From Halomonas elongata DSM 2581 (GTDB taxonomy: Bacteria > Pseudomonadota > Gammaproteobacteria > Pseudomonadales > Halomonadaceae), in the NCBI RefSeq assembly GCF_000196875.2, contig NC_014532.2, positions 2,728,001-2,792,000 of the forward strand: 64,000 nucleotides of DNA, read 5' to 3'. The position numbers and the translations under genes were made by a program. Below are positions 34,411-43,193 of this stretch, piece after piece (positions within the stretch are counted from its first letter, which is position 1; each line of letters begins with the position of its first letter). The notes beneath the pieces are model-generated. The model saw nothing but the letters and a program-made list of their open reading frames with translations. It made no database searches and was not told the DNA's origin.

Positions 34411-35555
34411 CAGAATTCCTCCCGACCCAGGGAGTCGAGGATGCGCTTGGCTTCTTCATGGCCCCTTGCCGTCAACACCCAGTGCTTGGCCCCGCCGGGC
34501 TCGTCGGGTGGTGCCGATCGCCACTCGACCAGGCCGCGCTTCTGCAACTGACGCAGCGCCGTCCGGGTACGATGCCCATGGTAGGTATCCAGCATGCCCT
34601 GTTCGGAACGGAACACCGGGTCGGCGTGATGCATGGCGAGGCGATAGAGCGTGGTCAGCACCTGCTGGTAGCGCAGTCGGCGCCGACCGCGCCACAGTCG
34701 CACGCCTTCCCAGACGAACCCGCGCCCCGGCGCCAGCAGCAACGACACCATCACCACGCTGGACACGCTGAGAATGATCAGGGGGCCGGTGGCCAGCCCG
34801 CGCGACAAGGCACTCAGCACGGCGCCGAATACCCCGCCCGACACACCGATCACGGCGGCAAGCATCACCATGCCCTCGAGTCGCCGGCTCCACTGCCGTG
34901 CCGCCACCGCCGGGGCGATGATCATCGCCGCCATCAGCACCACACCGACCATCTGCAAGCCGACCACCACGGCCAGGGCGATCATCACCGTGAGTACCAC
35001 CTCGAGCCACATCACCGGCATGCCGAGCGAGGCGGCGAACTCGGGATCGAAGGACACCAGCTTGAATTCCTTCCACAGTGCGCTCACCAGCACCAGGGCC
35101 ACCAGCGTGATGCCGCCCATGATCCACAGGTCGCTGCGCAGCGTCGCCGCGGCCTGGCCGAACAGGAAGGCGTCGAGACCACCCTGGGCGGCATTGTTCA
35201 TGTTCTGGATATGGGTCAGCAGCACGACCCCCAGGGCGAAGGAGGTGCTCAGGGTGATGCCCAGCCCGGCATCGGTCTTGAGCCGGCTGTTTCGCGTCAG
35301 CAGCAGCATCACCAGGGCGGCCAGTGCGCCGGTGGTCAGCGCGCCCAGCAGGATAATGCCCATCTCCCGGGCACCGGCGATGATGAAGCCAATGCACACG
35401 CCGGGCAGAGCCGCATGGGACATGGTGTCGCCGAGCAGGCTCTGCTTGCGCAGCACGGCGAAACTGCCCAGCACGCCGCTGATCAGCCCCAGCAGCGCCG
35501 CGCCGATGGCCACGTTGCGAATGGTGTAGTCGTGCAACAGTTCGAGCGGCGACAT
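34410..35555 (-). CDS. Metal ABC permease (TroC/MntC-like) with C-terminal winged helix
   Basis: 381-residue ABC-3 permease. MSHAALPGVCIGFIIAG and LQMVGVVLMAAMIIAPAVAA are the family's conserved helices. The C-terminal 90 residues (YQQVLTTLYRLAMHH, ALRQLQKRGLVEWRS, WVLTARGHEEAKRIL) form a second winged-helix tail like that of its partner. The start at 35555 has GGAG 8 nt upstream; an earlier in-frame ATG would run deep into the ATPase gene. It lies 2 bp after the ATPase gene. The tail might respond to cytoplasmic metal and gate the channel, or bind DNA; neither is shown. Confidence 0.87.
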   Translation of the reverse strand: MSPLELLHDYTIRNVAIGAALLGLISGVLGSFAVLRKQSLLGDTMSHAALPGVCIGFIIAGAREMGIILLGALTTGALAALVMLLLTRNSRLKTDAGLGITLSTSFALGVVLLTHIQNMNNAAQGGLDAFLFGQAAATLRSDLWIMGGITLVALVLVSALWKEFKLVSFDPEFAASLGMPVMWLEVVLTVMIALAVVVGLQMVGVVLMAAMIIAPAVAARQWSRRLEGMVMLAAVIGVSGGVFGAVLSALSRGLATGPLIILSVSSVVMVSLLLAPGRGFVWEGVRLWRGRRRLRYQQVLTTLYRLAMHHADPVFRSEQGMLDTYHGHRTRTALRQLQKRGLVEWRSAPPDEPGGAKHWVLTARGHEEAKRILDSLGREEF

Positions 35556-35557
35556 CG

Positions 35558-36343
35558 TTACGTCTCCGCGGTCTTGTCGGCAGGCATGAAGGCCGCCTCG
35601 TCGAGCAGGGCGATCTGCCCGCCGTAGGCGCGGCGCAGATTCTCGGCCGTGTAGACGTCTTCCACATGCCCCTGGGCGATGACCCGGATATTGAGGATCA
35701 GCAGCCAATCGAAATAACTGCGTACCGTCTGCAGGTCATGGTGGACGACGATCACCGTCTTGCCGTCGTCGCGCAGGCGACGAAGGATATCCACGATGGC
35801 CCGTTCGGTGGTGGCATCGACCCCTGCCATGGGTTCGTCGAGGAAATAGACATCGGCCTGCTGCACCAGGGCCCGGGCCAGGAAGACCCGTTGCTGCTGC
35901 CCGCCCGAAAGCTGGCTGATCTGGCGATCGGCGAAGTCCTGCATGCCGACCATCTCCAGTGCCTGCATGGCTTCCCGACGCTCGCCCCGGCCCGGTCGCT
36001 TGAGCCAGCCGAGCCGGCCATATAACCCCATGGTGACCACATCCAGAGCGGTGGTCGGAAAATCCCAGTCGACACTGGAGCGTTGCGGCACATAGCCCAC
36101 CCGCCGGCGACGCGACCGGTAGGGCCGGCCGAACAGGGTGACATGGCCCGCCACCGCAGGCACCAGGCCCAGCACGCTCTTGATCAGGGTACTCTTGCCG
36201 GCGCCGTTCGGGCCGACGATGGCCGCCATCACACCGGGCGGCACGTCGAAGTCGATGTCCCACAGCACCGGCTTGCTGTGGTAGCTGACGGTCAGATCCT
36301 CGACGTGCAGGGCCAGATCCGGTTCATGCAGCGGCGTTATCAT
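35558..36343 (-). CDS. Metal ABC transporter ATPase (TroB/MntB-like)
   Basis: 261-residue ATPase: Walker A GPNGAGKST at about 44-52, Q-loop YVPQRSSVDWDFPTT (the SVDWDFP form is typical of Mn/Zn/Fe importers), signature LSGGQQQRVFLARAL, Walker B VYFLDEPMAGVD and switch His in VVHHDLQTV. It sits between the binding-protein gene (54 bp upstream) and the two permeases, completing a four-gene TroABCD-like operon. Manganese is the most common substrate for this arrangement, with iron or zinc possible. Confidence 0.9.
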   Translation of the reverse strand: MITPLHEPDLALHVEDLTVSYHSKPVLWDIDFDVPPGVMAAIVGPNGAGKSTLIKSVLGLVPAVAGHVTLFGRPYRSRRRRVGYVPQRSSVDWDFPTTALDVVTMGLYGRLGWLKRPGRGERREAMQALEMVGMQDFADRQISQLSGGQQQRVFLARALVQQADVYFLDEPMAGVDATTERAIVDILRRLRDDGKTVIVVHHDLQTVRSYFDWLLILNIRVIAQGHVEDVYTAENLRRAYGGQIALLDEAAFMPADKTAET

Positions 36344-36397
36344 GGGCGAAGCGGACTCTCGTATAACAGTGGTAATGTCGGGGAAGCGCCGAAGGCC

Positions 36398-37378
36398 TCA
36401 TGAGGAGGCGATGTCCCAGCGCGCGGCCCAGTCGTCGAGGGCCTCGGGCAGTGCCGGCGTCTCGCCGCCGAGTGCCTCGACGATGTGCTGGGTATTACGA
36501 TACAGCATGCCGATGTAGGTGCCATCGGCGGTGCCCGCTTCGCCCATGGCATCCGAATAGAGTTGCCCGCCGACGGACACCTCCTGCCCCTTCTCGCGCG
36601 CAGCTTCGATGACGGCCTGCACGGTTCGGGGATTGATGGTGCTTTCGACGAACACCGCCGGCACGTCGCGATCCACGACCACCTGCGCCATCTCGCGGAT
36701 GTCCGCCACGCCGGTCTCGGTCTCGGTACTGATGCCCTGGATACCGGCTACCTCGATGCCGTAGGCACGCCCGAAATAGTTGAAGGCATCATGCGCGGTG
36801 ACCAGGATGCGCTGCTGTTCGGGAATCGACGCGATGCTCTCCTTCACCCACTGGTGCAGGGCCTCGAGCTGCTCGGTGTAGCGCGACGCATTGTCCTGAA
36901 TCCGCGATTGGCAATCGGGTCGGGCCTCGCTCAGCGACTCGGCGATGGTCGGCACGATCTGCGACCACAGGGCGACATCCATCCACAGGTGGGGGTCGAT
37001 GCCATAGACATCCTGGACGGTGATCAGGCTGCCCGTGTCGATGGATGACGGCGCCACCGCCACCGTCGGCTTGATCTCGGAGAAACGCTCCAGTACATCG
37101 CCGAGCTGGCCTTCCAGGGAATAGCCGGAATAGAAGATCATCTCGGCCTGCTGGAAGGTGGAAACGTCACGGGCGCTGGCCTGGTAGAGGTGAGGGTCGA
37201 CACCCGGCCCCATCAAGGTCGTGACTTCGACGCACTCACCGCCGACCTGGCCGATCACGTCTCCCACCATGCCGGTGGTGGCCACCGCCTGCACCGGCGC
37301 CGATTGCTGCGCCATGGCCGGCGCGGCAACCAATGCCGCCGCCATCGAAAGTCCTGCTGCCATCAGCCGAATTGCCAT
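36398..37378 (-). CDS. Metal-binding periplasmic protein (TroA/MntA-like)
   Basis: 326-residue cluster A-I binding protein. Signal peptide at about 1-23 (cut near AMA/Q). The predicted metal ligands line up with TroA: His63 (VDPHLY), His130 (DPHLWM), His196 (TAHDAF) and Asp276 (YSDAMG). There is no long His-rich loop as in ZnuA, which argues for manganese or iron rather than zinc. The start MAIRLM at 37378 is backed by GGAGG 5 nt upstream. First gene of the operon; a short hairpin lies just before its ribosome-binding site. Confidence 0.9.
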   Translation of the reverse strand: MAIRLMAAGLSMAAALVAAPAMAQQSAPVQAVATTGMVGDVIGQVGGECVEVTTLMGPGVDPHLYQASARDVSTFQQAEMIFYSGYSLEGQLGDVLERFSEIKPTVAVAPSSIDTGSLITVQDVYGIDPHLWMDVALWSQIVPTIAESLSEARPDCQSRIQDNASRYTEQLEALHQWVKESIASIPEQQRILVTAHDAFNYFGRAYGIEVAGIQGISTETETGVADIREMAQVVVDRDVPAVFVESTINPRTVQAVIEAAREKGQEVSVGGQLYSDAMGEAGTADGTYIGMLYRNTQHIVEALGGETPALPEALDDWAARWDIASS

Positions 37379-37390
37379 CCTGTCCTCCCA

Positions 37391-37410
37391 TGCGTGAGCG
37401 CGAGCACGCA
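37391..37410 (-). promoter_or_regulatory. Hairpin just upstream of the troA-like ribosome-binding site
   Basis: TGCGTG and CACGCA pair around an 8-nt loop. In the minus-strand transcript the stem ends a few bases before GGGAGG and the start codon. A plausible -10 (TATACC) lies just upstream, so the stem would be at the very 5' end of the mRNA. The role is speculative. Confidence 0.3.
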
Positions 37411-37563
37411 GGTATAGCATTGGCCAGGCACTCGAGTAAAAGCCGTTGCATCAATCGGTGCGATATATGATCTTAAGGAGGTCGCCTGGACGGAACTTCC
37501 CGCGACAATGCCACACCCATCGGTCGTCGATTGTTCGGCGCCAAGGATCAAGGAGAGACCCTA

Positions 37564-38124
37564 ATGACCTCACGCACCCCTCTCAGCACCGCCATTCGCC
37601 CCGTCCTGTTCGGTGCCGGCCTGCTGCTGTCGGCCAGCGCGATCGCCGCACCCCAGGGCCTGTATTCCGCCAACGAACTGCTCGATGCGGATGTCTACGC
37701 CAAGTCCGACAGCGCCAAGGCCATCGGCGAGGTGGAAGATGTGCTGCTCGACAATGACATGCGCGTCCACTCCCTGGTCATCGATACCGGCGATCTGCTC
37801 GATCTGGGCGACAAGCAGTACGTGGTCGACGCCGAGCACTTCACCGTCGAAACCCGCAACGGCGACAGCCTCGAAAACATCGAGTACAGCGTCCACCTCG
37901 ATCTCGATGCCCAGGCCCTCGGCGAGCAGCCCGAATACACCGATACCTGGTGGAACCAGGCCAAGGACAACCTCCAGCAGGCCTGGAGCGACACCAAGGA
38001 AGGCGCCGCCAGCGCCTGGGAAACCACCCGCTCGGCCACCAGCGGCGCCCTCGACAAGGCCGGCGAGGCCCTGAAATCCGTCGGCGAGAAGACCCAGCAG
38101 GCCGCCGACGACGCCGCGCAGTAA
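37564..38124 (+). CDS. Exported PRC-barrel domain protein with helical tail
   Basis: 186-residue protein. Signal peptide at about 1-29 (cut near AIAA/P), a PRC-barrel domain at about 32-115 (LLDADVYAKSDSAKAIGEVE, then VHSLVIDTGDLLDLGDKQYV), and a charged amphipathic tail with repeated Trp-x-x-Thr-Lys/Ala-rich heptads (QQAWSDTKEGAASAWETT). The start at 37564 follows GGAGAG by 6 bp. Such proteins are common envelope or stress proteins in halophilic gammaproteobacteria, without a known reaction. It diverges from the troA-like gene and converges on a siderophore ATPase gene; nothing links it directly to metals. Confidence 0.75.
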   Translation: MTSRTPLSTAIRPVLFGAGLLLSASAIAAPQGLYSANELLDADVYAKSDSAKAIGEVEDVLLDNDMRVHSLVIDTGDLLDLGDKQYVVDAEHFTVETRNGDSLENIEYSVHLDLDAQALGEQPEYTDTWWNQAKDNLQQAWSDTKEGAASAWETTRSATSGALDKAGEALKSVGEKTQQAADDAAQ

Positions 38125-38138
38125 GTCACACGCTCACC

Positions 38139-38169
38139 GCCCGGACCCGGCAGCCAGCCGGGTCCGGGC
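38139..38169. terminator. Perfect 12-bp hairpin between convergent genes
   Basis: GCCCGGACCCGG and CCGGGTCCGGGC pair perfectly around a 7-nt loop, 15 bp after the PRC-barrel stop and 25 bp from the end of the convergent ATPase gene. No T-run follows on either strand. Confidence 0.55.
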
Positions 38170-38193
38170 GTCGGCACCGCTGGCCCCGTTTGC

Positions 38194-38988
38194 TTAGCGA
38201 ATCCGCCGCAACCCCGTCAATATCGGCGCTCCGCTCTGCGGATCATGCATCAGGGTGCAGTCCACGCCGTAAAGCTCGCGGACCAGCTCACGCGTGACCA
38301 CTTCATCGGGCGGTCCCGCCGCCACCACCCTGCCCTCGCGCATTGCCACCAGGTGATCGGCATAGCGACAGGCAATGGGCAGGTCATGCAGCACCATCGC
38401 CAGGGTTCGTCCCTCCTCGGCCAATTGTCGCACCAGCTCGAAGACTTCCAGTTGATGCCCCAGGTCGAGGGCCGATGTCGGCTCGTCGAGCAACAGCAAT
38501 GACGTCTGCTGGGCGATGATCATGGCGATCCAGGCACGCTGGCGCTGTCCGCCGGAAAGCGAGTCCAGCGGGCGATCGGCCAGGGCGTGCAGGTCCGCCG
38601 CGGCCAACGCCTCATCCACCACCCGGCGATCCTCGGCCGACCATTGCCGCAACCAGCTCTGATGCGGCTGGCGACCGAAGCCGATCAACTCGGCAACGGT
38701 CAGCCCTTCCGGCGCTCGGGCCTCCTGGGGCAGCAACGCCAGCCGCCGAGCCAGCTCCCGGGCCGGTAGCCGGACAATTTCGTTGCCGTCGAGCAGCACA
38801 TGACCGCCCCGCGGCGTGTGCAGACGCGCCAGCCCCGCCAGCAGGGTCGACTTGCCGCACCCATTGGGACCGACGATGGCGGTCACCTTGCCTGTGGGCA
38901 GGCAGAGGTCCAGGTCGACGACGACCGGCGTGCGGTCGTGGGCGAGCGTCAGTTTGCGAGCCTCCAGGGAACAAGCCACGGCATTCAT
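38194..38988 (-). CDS. Ferric-siderophore ABC ATPase (FepC-like)
   Basis: 264-residue ATPase: Walker A GPNGCGKST at about 40-48, Q-loop LPQEARAPEGLTV, signature LSGGQRQRAWIAM, Walker B LLLLDEPTSALD, switch His in VLHDLPIACRYADH. It ends a five-gene minus-strand operon of two binding proteins and two permeases that faces a catecholate-type receptor. The layout resembles the VctPDGC and FepBDGC systems for catechol siderophores. No synthesis genes for a catechol are in the window, so uptake of foreign siderophores is likely. Confidence 0.9.
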   Translation of the reverse strand: MNAVACSLEARKLTLAHDRTPVVVDLDLCLPTGKVTAIVGPNGCGKSTLLAGLARLHTPRGGHVLLDGNEIVRLPARELARRLALLPQEARAPEGLTVAELIGFGRQPHQSWLRQWSAEDRRVVDEALAAADLHALADRPLDSLSGGQRQRAWIAMIIAQQTSLLLLDEPTSALDLGHQLEVFELVRQLAEEGRTLAMVLHDLPIACRYADHLVAMREGRVVAAGPPDEVVTRELVRELYGVDCTLMHDPQSGAPILTGLRRIR

Positions 38989-38989
38989 C

Positions 38990-40087
38990 TCAGGCGACTC
39001 CTTGTGAACGAGGACGAATCAGGATCCACAACAGCCAGGGGCCACCGACCACGGCGGTGACGATGCCCACCGGAATCTCGAGCGGCGACAGCATCAGGCG
39101 CCCGGCCAGATCGGCCAGCACCATGATCAGGGCGCCGGCCAGTGCCGATGCCAGCACCGGCACGCAACGCCGCGAGGCCAGGTGCCGGGCCAGCTCCGGG
39201 CCGAGCAGGCCGACCATTCCCACCGGGCCAGCCACGGCTACGGCCAGGGCGGTCAGCGCGACCGAGGTGATCAGGACCTGGGCTCGACGCCGCCCCAGAC
39301 GGCTGCCCAGGCTACGGGCCACGGATTCGGAAAAGCTCATCAGGCTCAGGGAACGGCCCAGGGCCAGTGCCGCCGGCAGGCCCAGCACCAGCCCGATGGT
39401 CAACGTCCACACCGCGCCCTCGGGTCGGGCGCTGAGCGAGCCCACCGTCCAGGGATAGGCGGCATTGGCCACATCGATGGCGACCCGTGCCAGCAGCAGG
39501 TTGGTGAGGGCCCCGAACACCGCCCCGACGCCGATGCCGGCGACGATGAAGCGATAGCCCCGCGTGCCGCCCCCAAGCACCAGGCCGAAGGTCAACGTCG
39601 TGGCGGTAGCAGCACCGGCCAGCGCCATGGCCGGCGGCGCCAGGCCGAAACCGAGCCCCACCACCGAGGCCACGGCGAACGCCGTGGCACCGTTGTCGAT
39701 ACCGATGATGCCCGGCGTGGCCAGGCGATTGGCGGCCAGGGTCTGCATCAGGCAGCCCGCCAGGGCGAAGGCCGCGCCAGTGGCGAGCGCCGCCCCGAGA
39801 CGCGGCAGGCGCAACGCCGAGACCAGAAAGGTCGACAGACCATCCCCCGTGCCATGCAGGGCCGCCAGCACTTCGACCGGCGACAGCGTACGCTCGCCGA
39901 AACACAGATAAGCCAGCGATGCCGCCAGCACCAGCAACAACAACAACAGGTTGGCGGCCAGGGTGCGCCGATCCAGCAGTACACTGAAACCGCCCCAGGC
40001 CAGCCGTCGGGTTCCCCTGGGCGGTACGACGGCATCCTCGGTTTCGACCCGACCCAGACGGGGCGACGATTGAACGAGCAGACTCAT
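38990..40087 (-). CDS. FecCD-type siderophore permease (FepG-like)
   Basis: 365-residue permease with a hydrophilic N-terminal extension of about 45 residues before the first helix. FecCD signatures: ANRLATPGIIGIDNGATAF (NPLA motif variant, with Arg-Leu for Pro-Leu) and MVGLLGPELARHLA at the ATPase contact, where the usual Pro-His is Pro-Glu. These changes are frequent in FepG-type subunits. One base separates it from the ATPase gene and 7 bp from the upstream permease. Confidence 0.88.
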   Translation of the reverse strand: MSLLVQSSPRLGRVETEDAVVPPRGTRRLAWGGFSVLLDRRTLAANLLLLLLVLAASLAYLCFGERTLSPVEVLAALHGTGDGLSTFLVSALRLPRLGAALATGAAFALAGCLMQTLAANRLATPGIIGIDNGATAFAVASVVGLGFGLAPPAMALAGAATATTLTFGLVLGGGTRGYRFIVAGIGVGAVFGALTNLLLARVAIDVANAAYPWTVGSLSARPEGAVWTLTIGLVLGLPAALALGRSLSLMSFSESVARSLGSRLGRRRAQVLITSVALTALAVAVAGPVGMVGLLGPELARHLASRRCVPVLASALAGALIMVLADLAGRLMLSPLEIPVGIVTAVVGGPWLLWILIRPRSQGVA

Positions 40088-40094
40088 GCGTTTC

Positions 40095-41102
40095 CTATAA
40101 CGTCGGCAGCCGGCGGCGTCTCACCACGGCGACCAGCACCGGCGCACCGCACAGCGCGGTCAGCACGCCGAGCGGCAGTTCCGAAGGCGCCACCACCCGC
40201 CGCGAGATGACATCGGCGACGAGCACCATCAGCGGCCCCAGCAACAGGCACAGCCAGAGGCTGCGGCGAATGTCCGGCCCCGCCAGGGCCCGAGCGGCGA
40301 AGGGCACCACCAGGCCGACGAAGGCAATGGGGCCGGCAATGGCCGTGGCGCCGCCCACCAGCAGCGCGACCACCAGGATCGCCAACAGGCGAACCCGGCC
40401 GGGATGATGGCCGAGTCCGGCGGCGAGCCGCTCACCCAAGGCCAGCGCAGCCAGCGGCCGAGCGATCAGCAGGGTGATCGCCGCGGCCACCGCGAAGCTC
40501 GGCAATATCGCCAGCAGATCCGCCAGTTGTCGACCAGACAGGCTGCCGACCACCCAGAAGCGTATCTCGTCGGCGGCGCGTTGATCGAACAGCAGCAGCA
40601 AGGTCGTCAGCGCCGCCAGCAGGCCCGAGAAGGCTGCGCCGGCCAGGACCAGGCGCACCGGATCGTGCCCGAGGCCACGAAAGCGCGCCACGCCCAGCAC
40701 GCAGAGGCAACCGAGCAAGGCACCGAGCTGGGCCACACCGACCCTCAGCGTGGCCGCCGAGGTTCCCAGCAGCAGGGCAATGGCCACCGCGAAGGCACTG
40801 CCGGCGCTGACGCCGAGCAAGCCGGGCTCGGCCAGCGGATTGCGCGACACCGCCTGCAGCAAGGCACCGGCAACACCCAGTGCCATGCCCACGGCCAGGC
40901 CGACCAGGGTCCGCGAACCACGCAGGGTGCCGACCACGAAACGCGCCTCGGCATCGCCGTGCCCCATCAGGACCGCCAGAGCGCGTTCCGCCCCCACATC
41001 ACCCGCGCCCCACAGCAGGCTGGCCAGGCAGGCCAACAACAGCAAGCCGGCCAGGAGCATGCCCTGGCCGGCCAGACGCCGATGAACGGCACTCGCGATC
41101 AT
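40095..41102 (-). CDS. FecCD-type siderophore permease (FepD-like)
   Basis: 335-residue permease with the classical motifs SRNPLAEPGLLGVSAGSAFA at about 89-108 and FVGLVVPFAARALAG at the ATPase contact. It pairs with the FepG-like subunit downstream. Its ATG overlaps the stop of the adjacent binding-protein gene (ATGA), so the binding protein and the channel are translationally coupled. Confidence 0.9.
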   Translation of the reverse strand: MIASAVHRRLAGQGMLLAGLLLLACLASLLWGAGDVGAERALAVLMGHGDAEARFVVGTLRGSRTLVGLAVGMALGVAGALLQAVSRNPLAEPGLLGVSAGSAFAVAIALLLGTSAATLRVGVAQLGALLGCLCVLGVARFRGLGHDPVRLVLAGAAFSGLLAALTTLLLLFDQRAADEIRFWVVGSLSGRQLADLLAILPSFAVAAAITLLIARPLAALALGERLAAGLGHHPGRVRLLAILVVALLVGGATAIAGPIAFVGLVVPFAARALAGPDIRRSLWLCLLLGPLMVLVADVISRRVVAPSELPLGVLTALCGAPVLVAVVRRRRLPTL

Positions 41103-42034
41103 TGCCCGTCGGACAGCAGGGCCGCCTCGATGTCGTCGAGGACGGCCTGAGCGGCCAGGGGTCCGGAAGCGCTGGTCCAGAGCTGGCCGTCCACCGGGAT
41201 CACGTGGTCGCGCTTGGCCACCTCGAGCTGGGAGAAGGCCGGCGACTGGCGCGCAGCCTCCAGAGCCTCACGGCCATCCTCGTTGAGCGTGGCCATGAAC
41301 AGCAGGTCCTCATCGACCTTGCCCAGGTTCTCCAGGCTCAGCGGATCGCTGTGCGGCCGCCCTTGCTTGACCAGGCCGGCATCGGTGACATCGAAACCGG
41401 AGGCCGCGAGCATCCCCGTGGAAAACAGCTCGGTCGACATCACCAGCGGCCCTTGCGGCATCCAGCGCACCAGTGCCACTGACGTGCCCTCGTTATCCAG
41501 GCGCGCGGCGAGATCGGCGGCCCGGGTCTCCACGGCCTCGATGGCGGCATCCACCTCCTCGGCATGGCCGAGCGCTTCGCCATACAGGCGTGCCTCGCTT
41601 TTCCAGCCATCCGTCGAGAAGCCTTCGCTCTCGGGTACCACAGTGGGCGCCAGCTGTGAGATCAGCGCGTACTGCTCATCGCTCAGGGTCGGCGAGGCGA
41701 GGATCAGATCCGGGTTCTGGGTGGCGATCGCCTCGAGATTGAATTCCCGGCTGGTACCCACCATGGCGATGTCCGGCACCTGCTCGCTCAGATAATCGGC
41801 CACGCCCTCGCCGCCGCGCGTGGCCACGGCGGCCAGCGGCGTGACGCCGGCCGCCAGGGCGGTATCCAGCGCCCCTTCGTAGAGCGTGACGACACGCGAC
41901 GGCTGACCGTCGATTTCCACCTCGCCATGGGCGGTGTCGAGGGTCCTGGCCTGGACGGGGCCGGCGGCAACGGCGAGCGCCGCCATCAGGCAAGCGCCCA
42001 ACAGGGGAGTTGTCTTGGGCAGGGAAAGTGACAT
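41099..42034 (-). CDS. Periplasmic ferric-siderophore binding protein 1 (FecB/FepB-like)
   Basis: 311-residue class III binding protein. Signal peptide at about 1-28 (cut near VQA/R), then SRVVTLYEGALDTALAAGVT, FNLEAIATQNPDLILAS and a C-terminal SASGPLAAQAVLDDIEAALL. The start at 42034 has GAGGAGG 4 nt upstream. It resembles CbrA encoded at 19293 in general layout and is fused in translation to the FepD-like permease, so it is the primary partner of this importer. Confidence 0.87.
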   Translation of the reverse strand: MSLSLPKTTPLLGACLMAALAVAAGPVQARTLDTAHGEVEIDGQPSRVVTLYEGALDTALAAGVTPLAAVATRGGEGVADYLSEQVPDIAMVGTSREFNLEAIATQNPDLILASPTLSDEQYALISQLAPTVVPESEGFSTDGWKSEARLYGEALGHAEEVDAAIEAVETRAADLAARLDNEGTSVALVRWMPQGPLVMSTELFSTGMLAASGFDVTDAGLVKQGRPHSDPLSLENLGKVDEDLLFMATLNEDGREALEAARQSPAFSQLEVAKRDHVIPVDGQLWTSASGPLAAQAVLDDIEAALLSDGQ

Positions 42035-42113
42035 GATGCCTCCTCGGCTCACCGGGCCCACCCGCCACGGCAGCGTGGTGCCCCAGTGTTGATGGGTCTC
42101 GAAGGGTAAGGTG

Positions 42114-42998
42114 TTACGGCGTCGACAGCGCCTGGGTGATCTCGTCCATCTGAGCCCGCACGCTCTTGAGGCCGTCACCGGAGAGATACCAGAGCGTCGG
42201 GGACAGCACCTCGACGCGGATCGCCTCGCCTCCCGCACTGCCAAGTGCCTCTTTCAGCGTCGCCGGGTCCAACGGGGTATCGCCGATGGCTGCGCTGCGA
42301 TCGACGACGAACAGCACATCCGGCGACATCTCGGCGATGGCCGCCGGTTTCAGCGGATAGAAGGTGCGGGAGCCATGGCTCACCGGCTCGACGGAGTCCG
42401 GCAGCGCCGGTTGCGGGATCTGCAGCAGCTCGCGGACCACCGGCTCCTGGCGCAGTGAATAATGGCCATCGTTGTGCGTCACCACCACCGCTTCGGTACC
42501 TTCCGCCAGGCTCGCGCGTGCCGATTCGATATCGGCGTGCAGCGTCTCGAGCCGCTCTTGTGCCTGAGCTTCGGCGCCATACAACGCGGCCAGCCCCATC
42601 ACCTTGTCACTCAGCGCATCGAAGTAATCGCCCTCGCCCAGGGTAACGTCACGCGTCTCGGCCACGGCTTGCAGGTCTTCCTGCGACGCCGACTGGCGAC
42701 CGGTGATCAGAATCATCTCTGGCGACAGTTCAGCGATGGCGTCGAGATCCGGGGACTTGAGCCCTCCGACATCGGCGCGCCCTTCCAGAAGGTGCGAGAT
42801 ATAGTCCGGCGCGGCCTGGTACGGCACGCCAATGATATGCGACTCGAGCCCCAGTGCTTCCAGGGTATCCACGGCCCCCCAGTCGAAGCTGACCACGCTG
42901 GGGCCATGCTCCGCCGATGAGGATTCAGCCTGGGCACCCAGGGGCAGAACCGATACCAGCAGCGCGGCTGCAGGCAGAACCCATCCAGAACCTCGCAT
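42114..42998 (-). CDS. Periplasmic ferric-siderophore binding protein 2
   Basis: 294-residue class III binding protein of a different subgroup from its neighbour. Signal peptide at about 1-24 (cut near AQA/E), PSVVSFDWGAVDTLEALGL, GLKSPDLDAIAELSPEMILI, and AEMSPDVLFVVDRS near the end. This pattern resembles binding proteins for catecholate or carboxylate xenosiderophores (FatB/YclQ style). It is the first gene of the operon, with GGAGG 5 nt before its ATG and a Fur-like box ending 17 bp upstream. Two binding proteins on one permease pair suggests a widened ligand range. Confidence 0.85.
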   Translation of the reverse strand: MRGSGWVLPAAALLVSVLPLGAQAESSSAEHGPSVVSFDWGAVDTLEALGLESHIIGVPYQAAPDYISHLLEGRADVGGLKSPDLDAIAELSPEMILITGRQSASQEDLQAVAETRDVTLGEGDYFDALSDKVMGLAALYGAEAQAQERLETLHADIESARASLAEGTEAVVVTHNDGHYSLRQEPVVRELLQIPQPALPDSVEPVSHGSRTFYPLKPAAIAEMSPDVLFVVDRSAAIGDTPLDPATLKEALGSAGGEAIRVEVLSPTLWYLSGDGLKSVRAQMDEITQALSTP

Positions 42999-43014
42999 CG
43001 AAACCTCCTGGAAA

Positions 43015-43033
43015 AATAATGCGAATCACTCCT
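43015..43033. promoter_or_regulatory. Fur-like box at the importer operon
   Basis: AATAATGCGAATCACTCCT matches 12 of 19 consensus positions and ends 17 bp from the start codon of the first binding protein, overlapping the likely transcription start. Confidence 0.55.
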
Positions 43034-43174
43034 ATGAAGGTCCGCACACTACCACGCCGTCCTAACTACCGGCCGCAACGCTGAGTTGCATGATACGCAA
43101 CCCTGCCGAACGACCGCGCCCTCAGGCAGTTGCCATCCACGCAACGACGCATTCCAGTAATAGCACTTCCCAAG

Positions 43175-43193
43175 GCAAATGCGAATCTTTATC
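43175..43193. promoter_or_regulatory. Fur-like box toward the receptor gene
   Basis: GCAAATGCGAATCTTTATC matches 14 of 19 consensus positions. It may act on the importer operon, on the receptor 320 bp downstream, or on both. Confidence 0.6.

Noticed and set aside
36398..37378. ZnuA-type zinc-binding protein
   Set aside because: No His-rich loop; ligand set His-His-His-Asp and the neighbouring two permeases fit TroA/MntA better.
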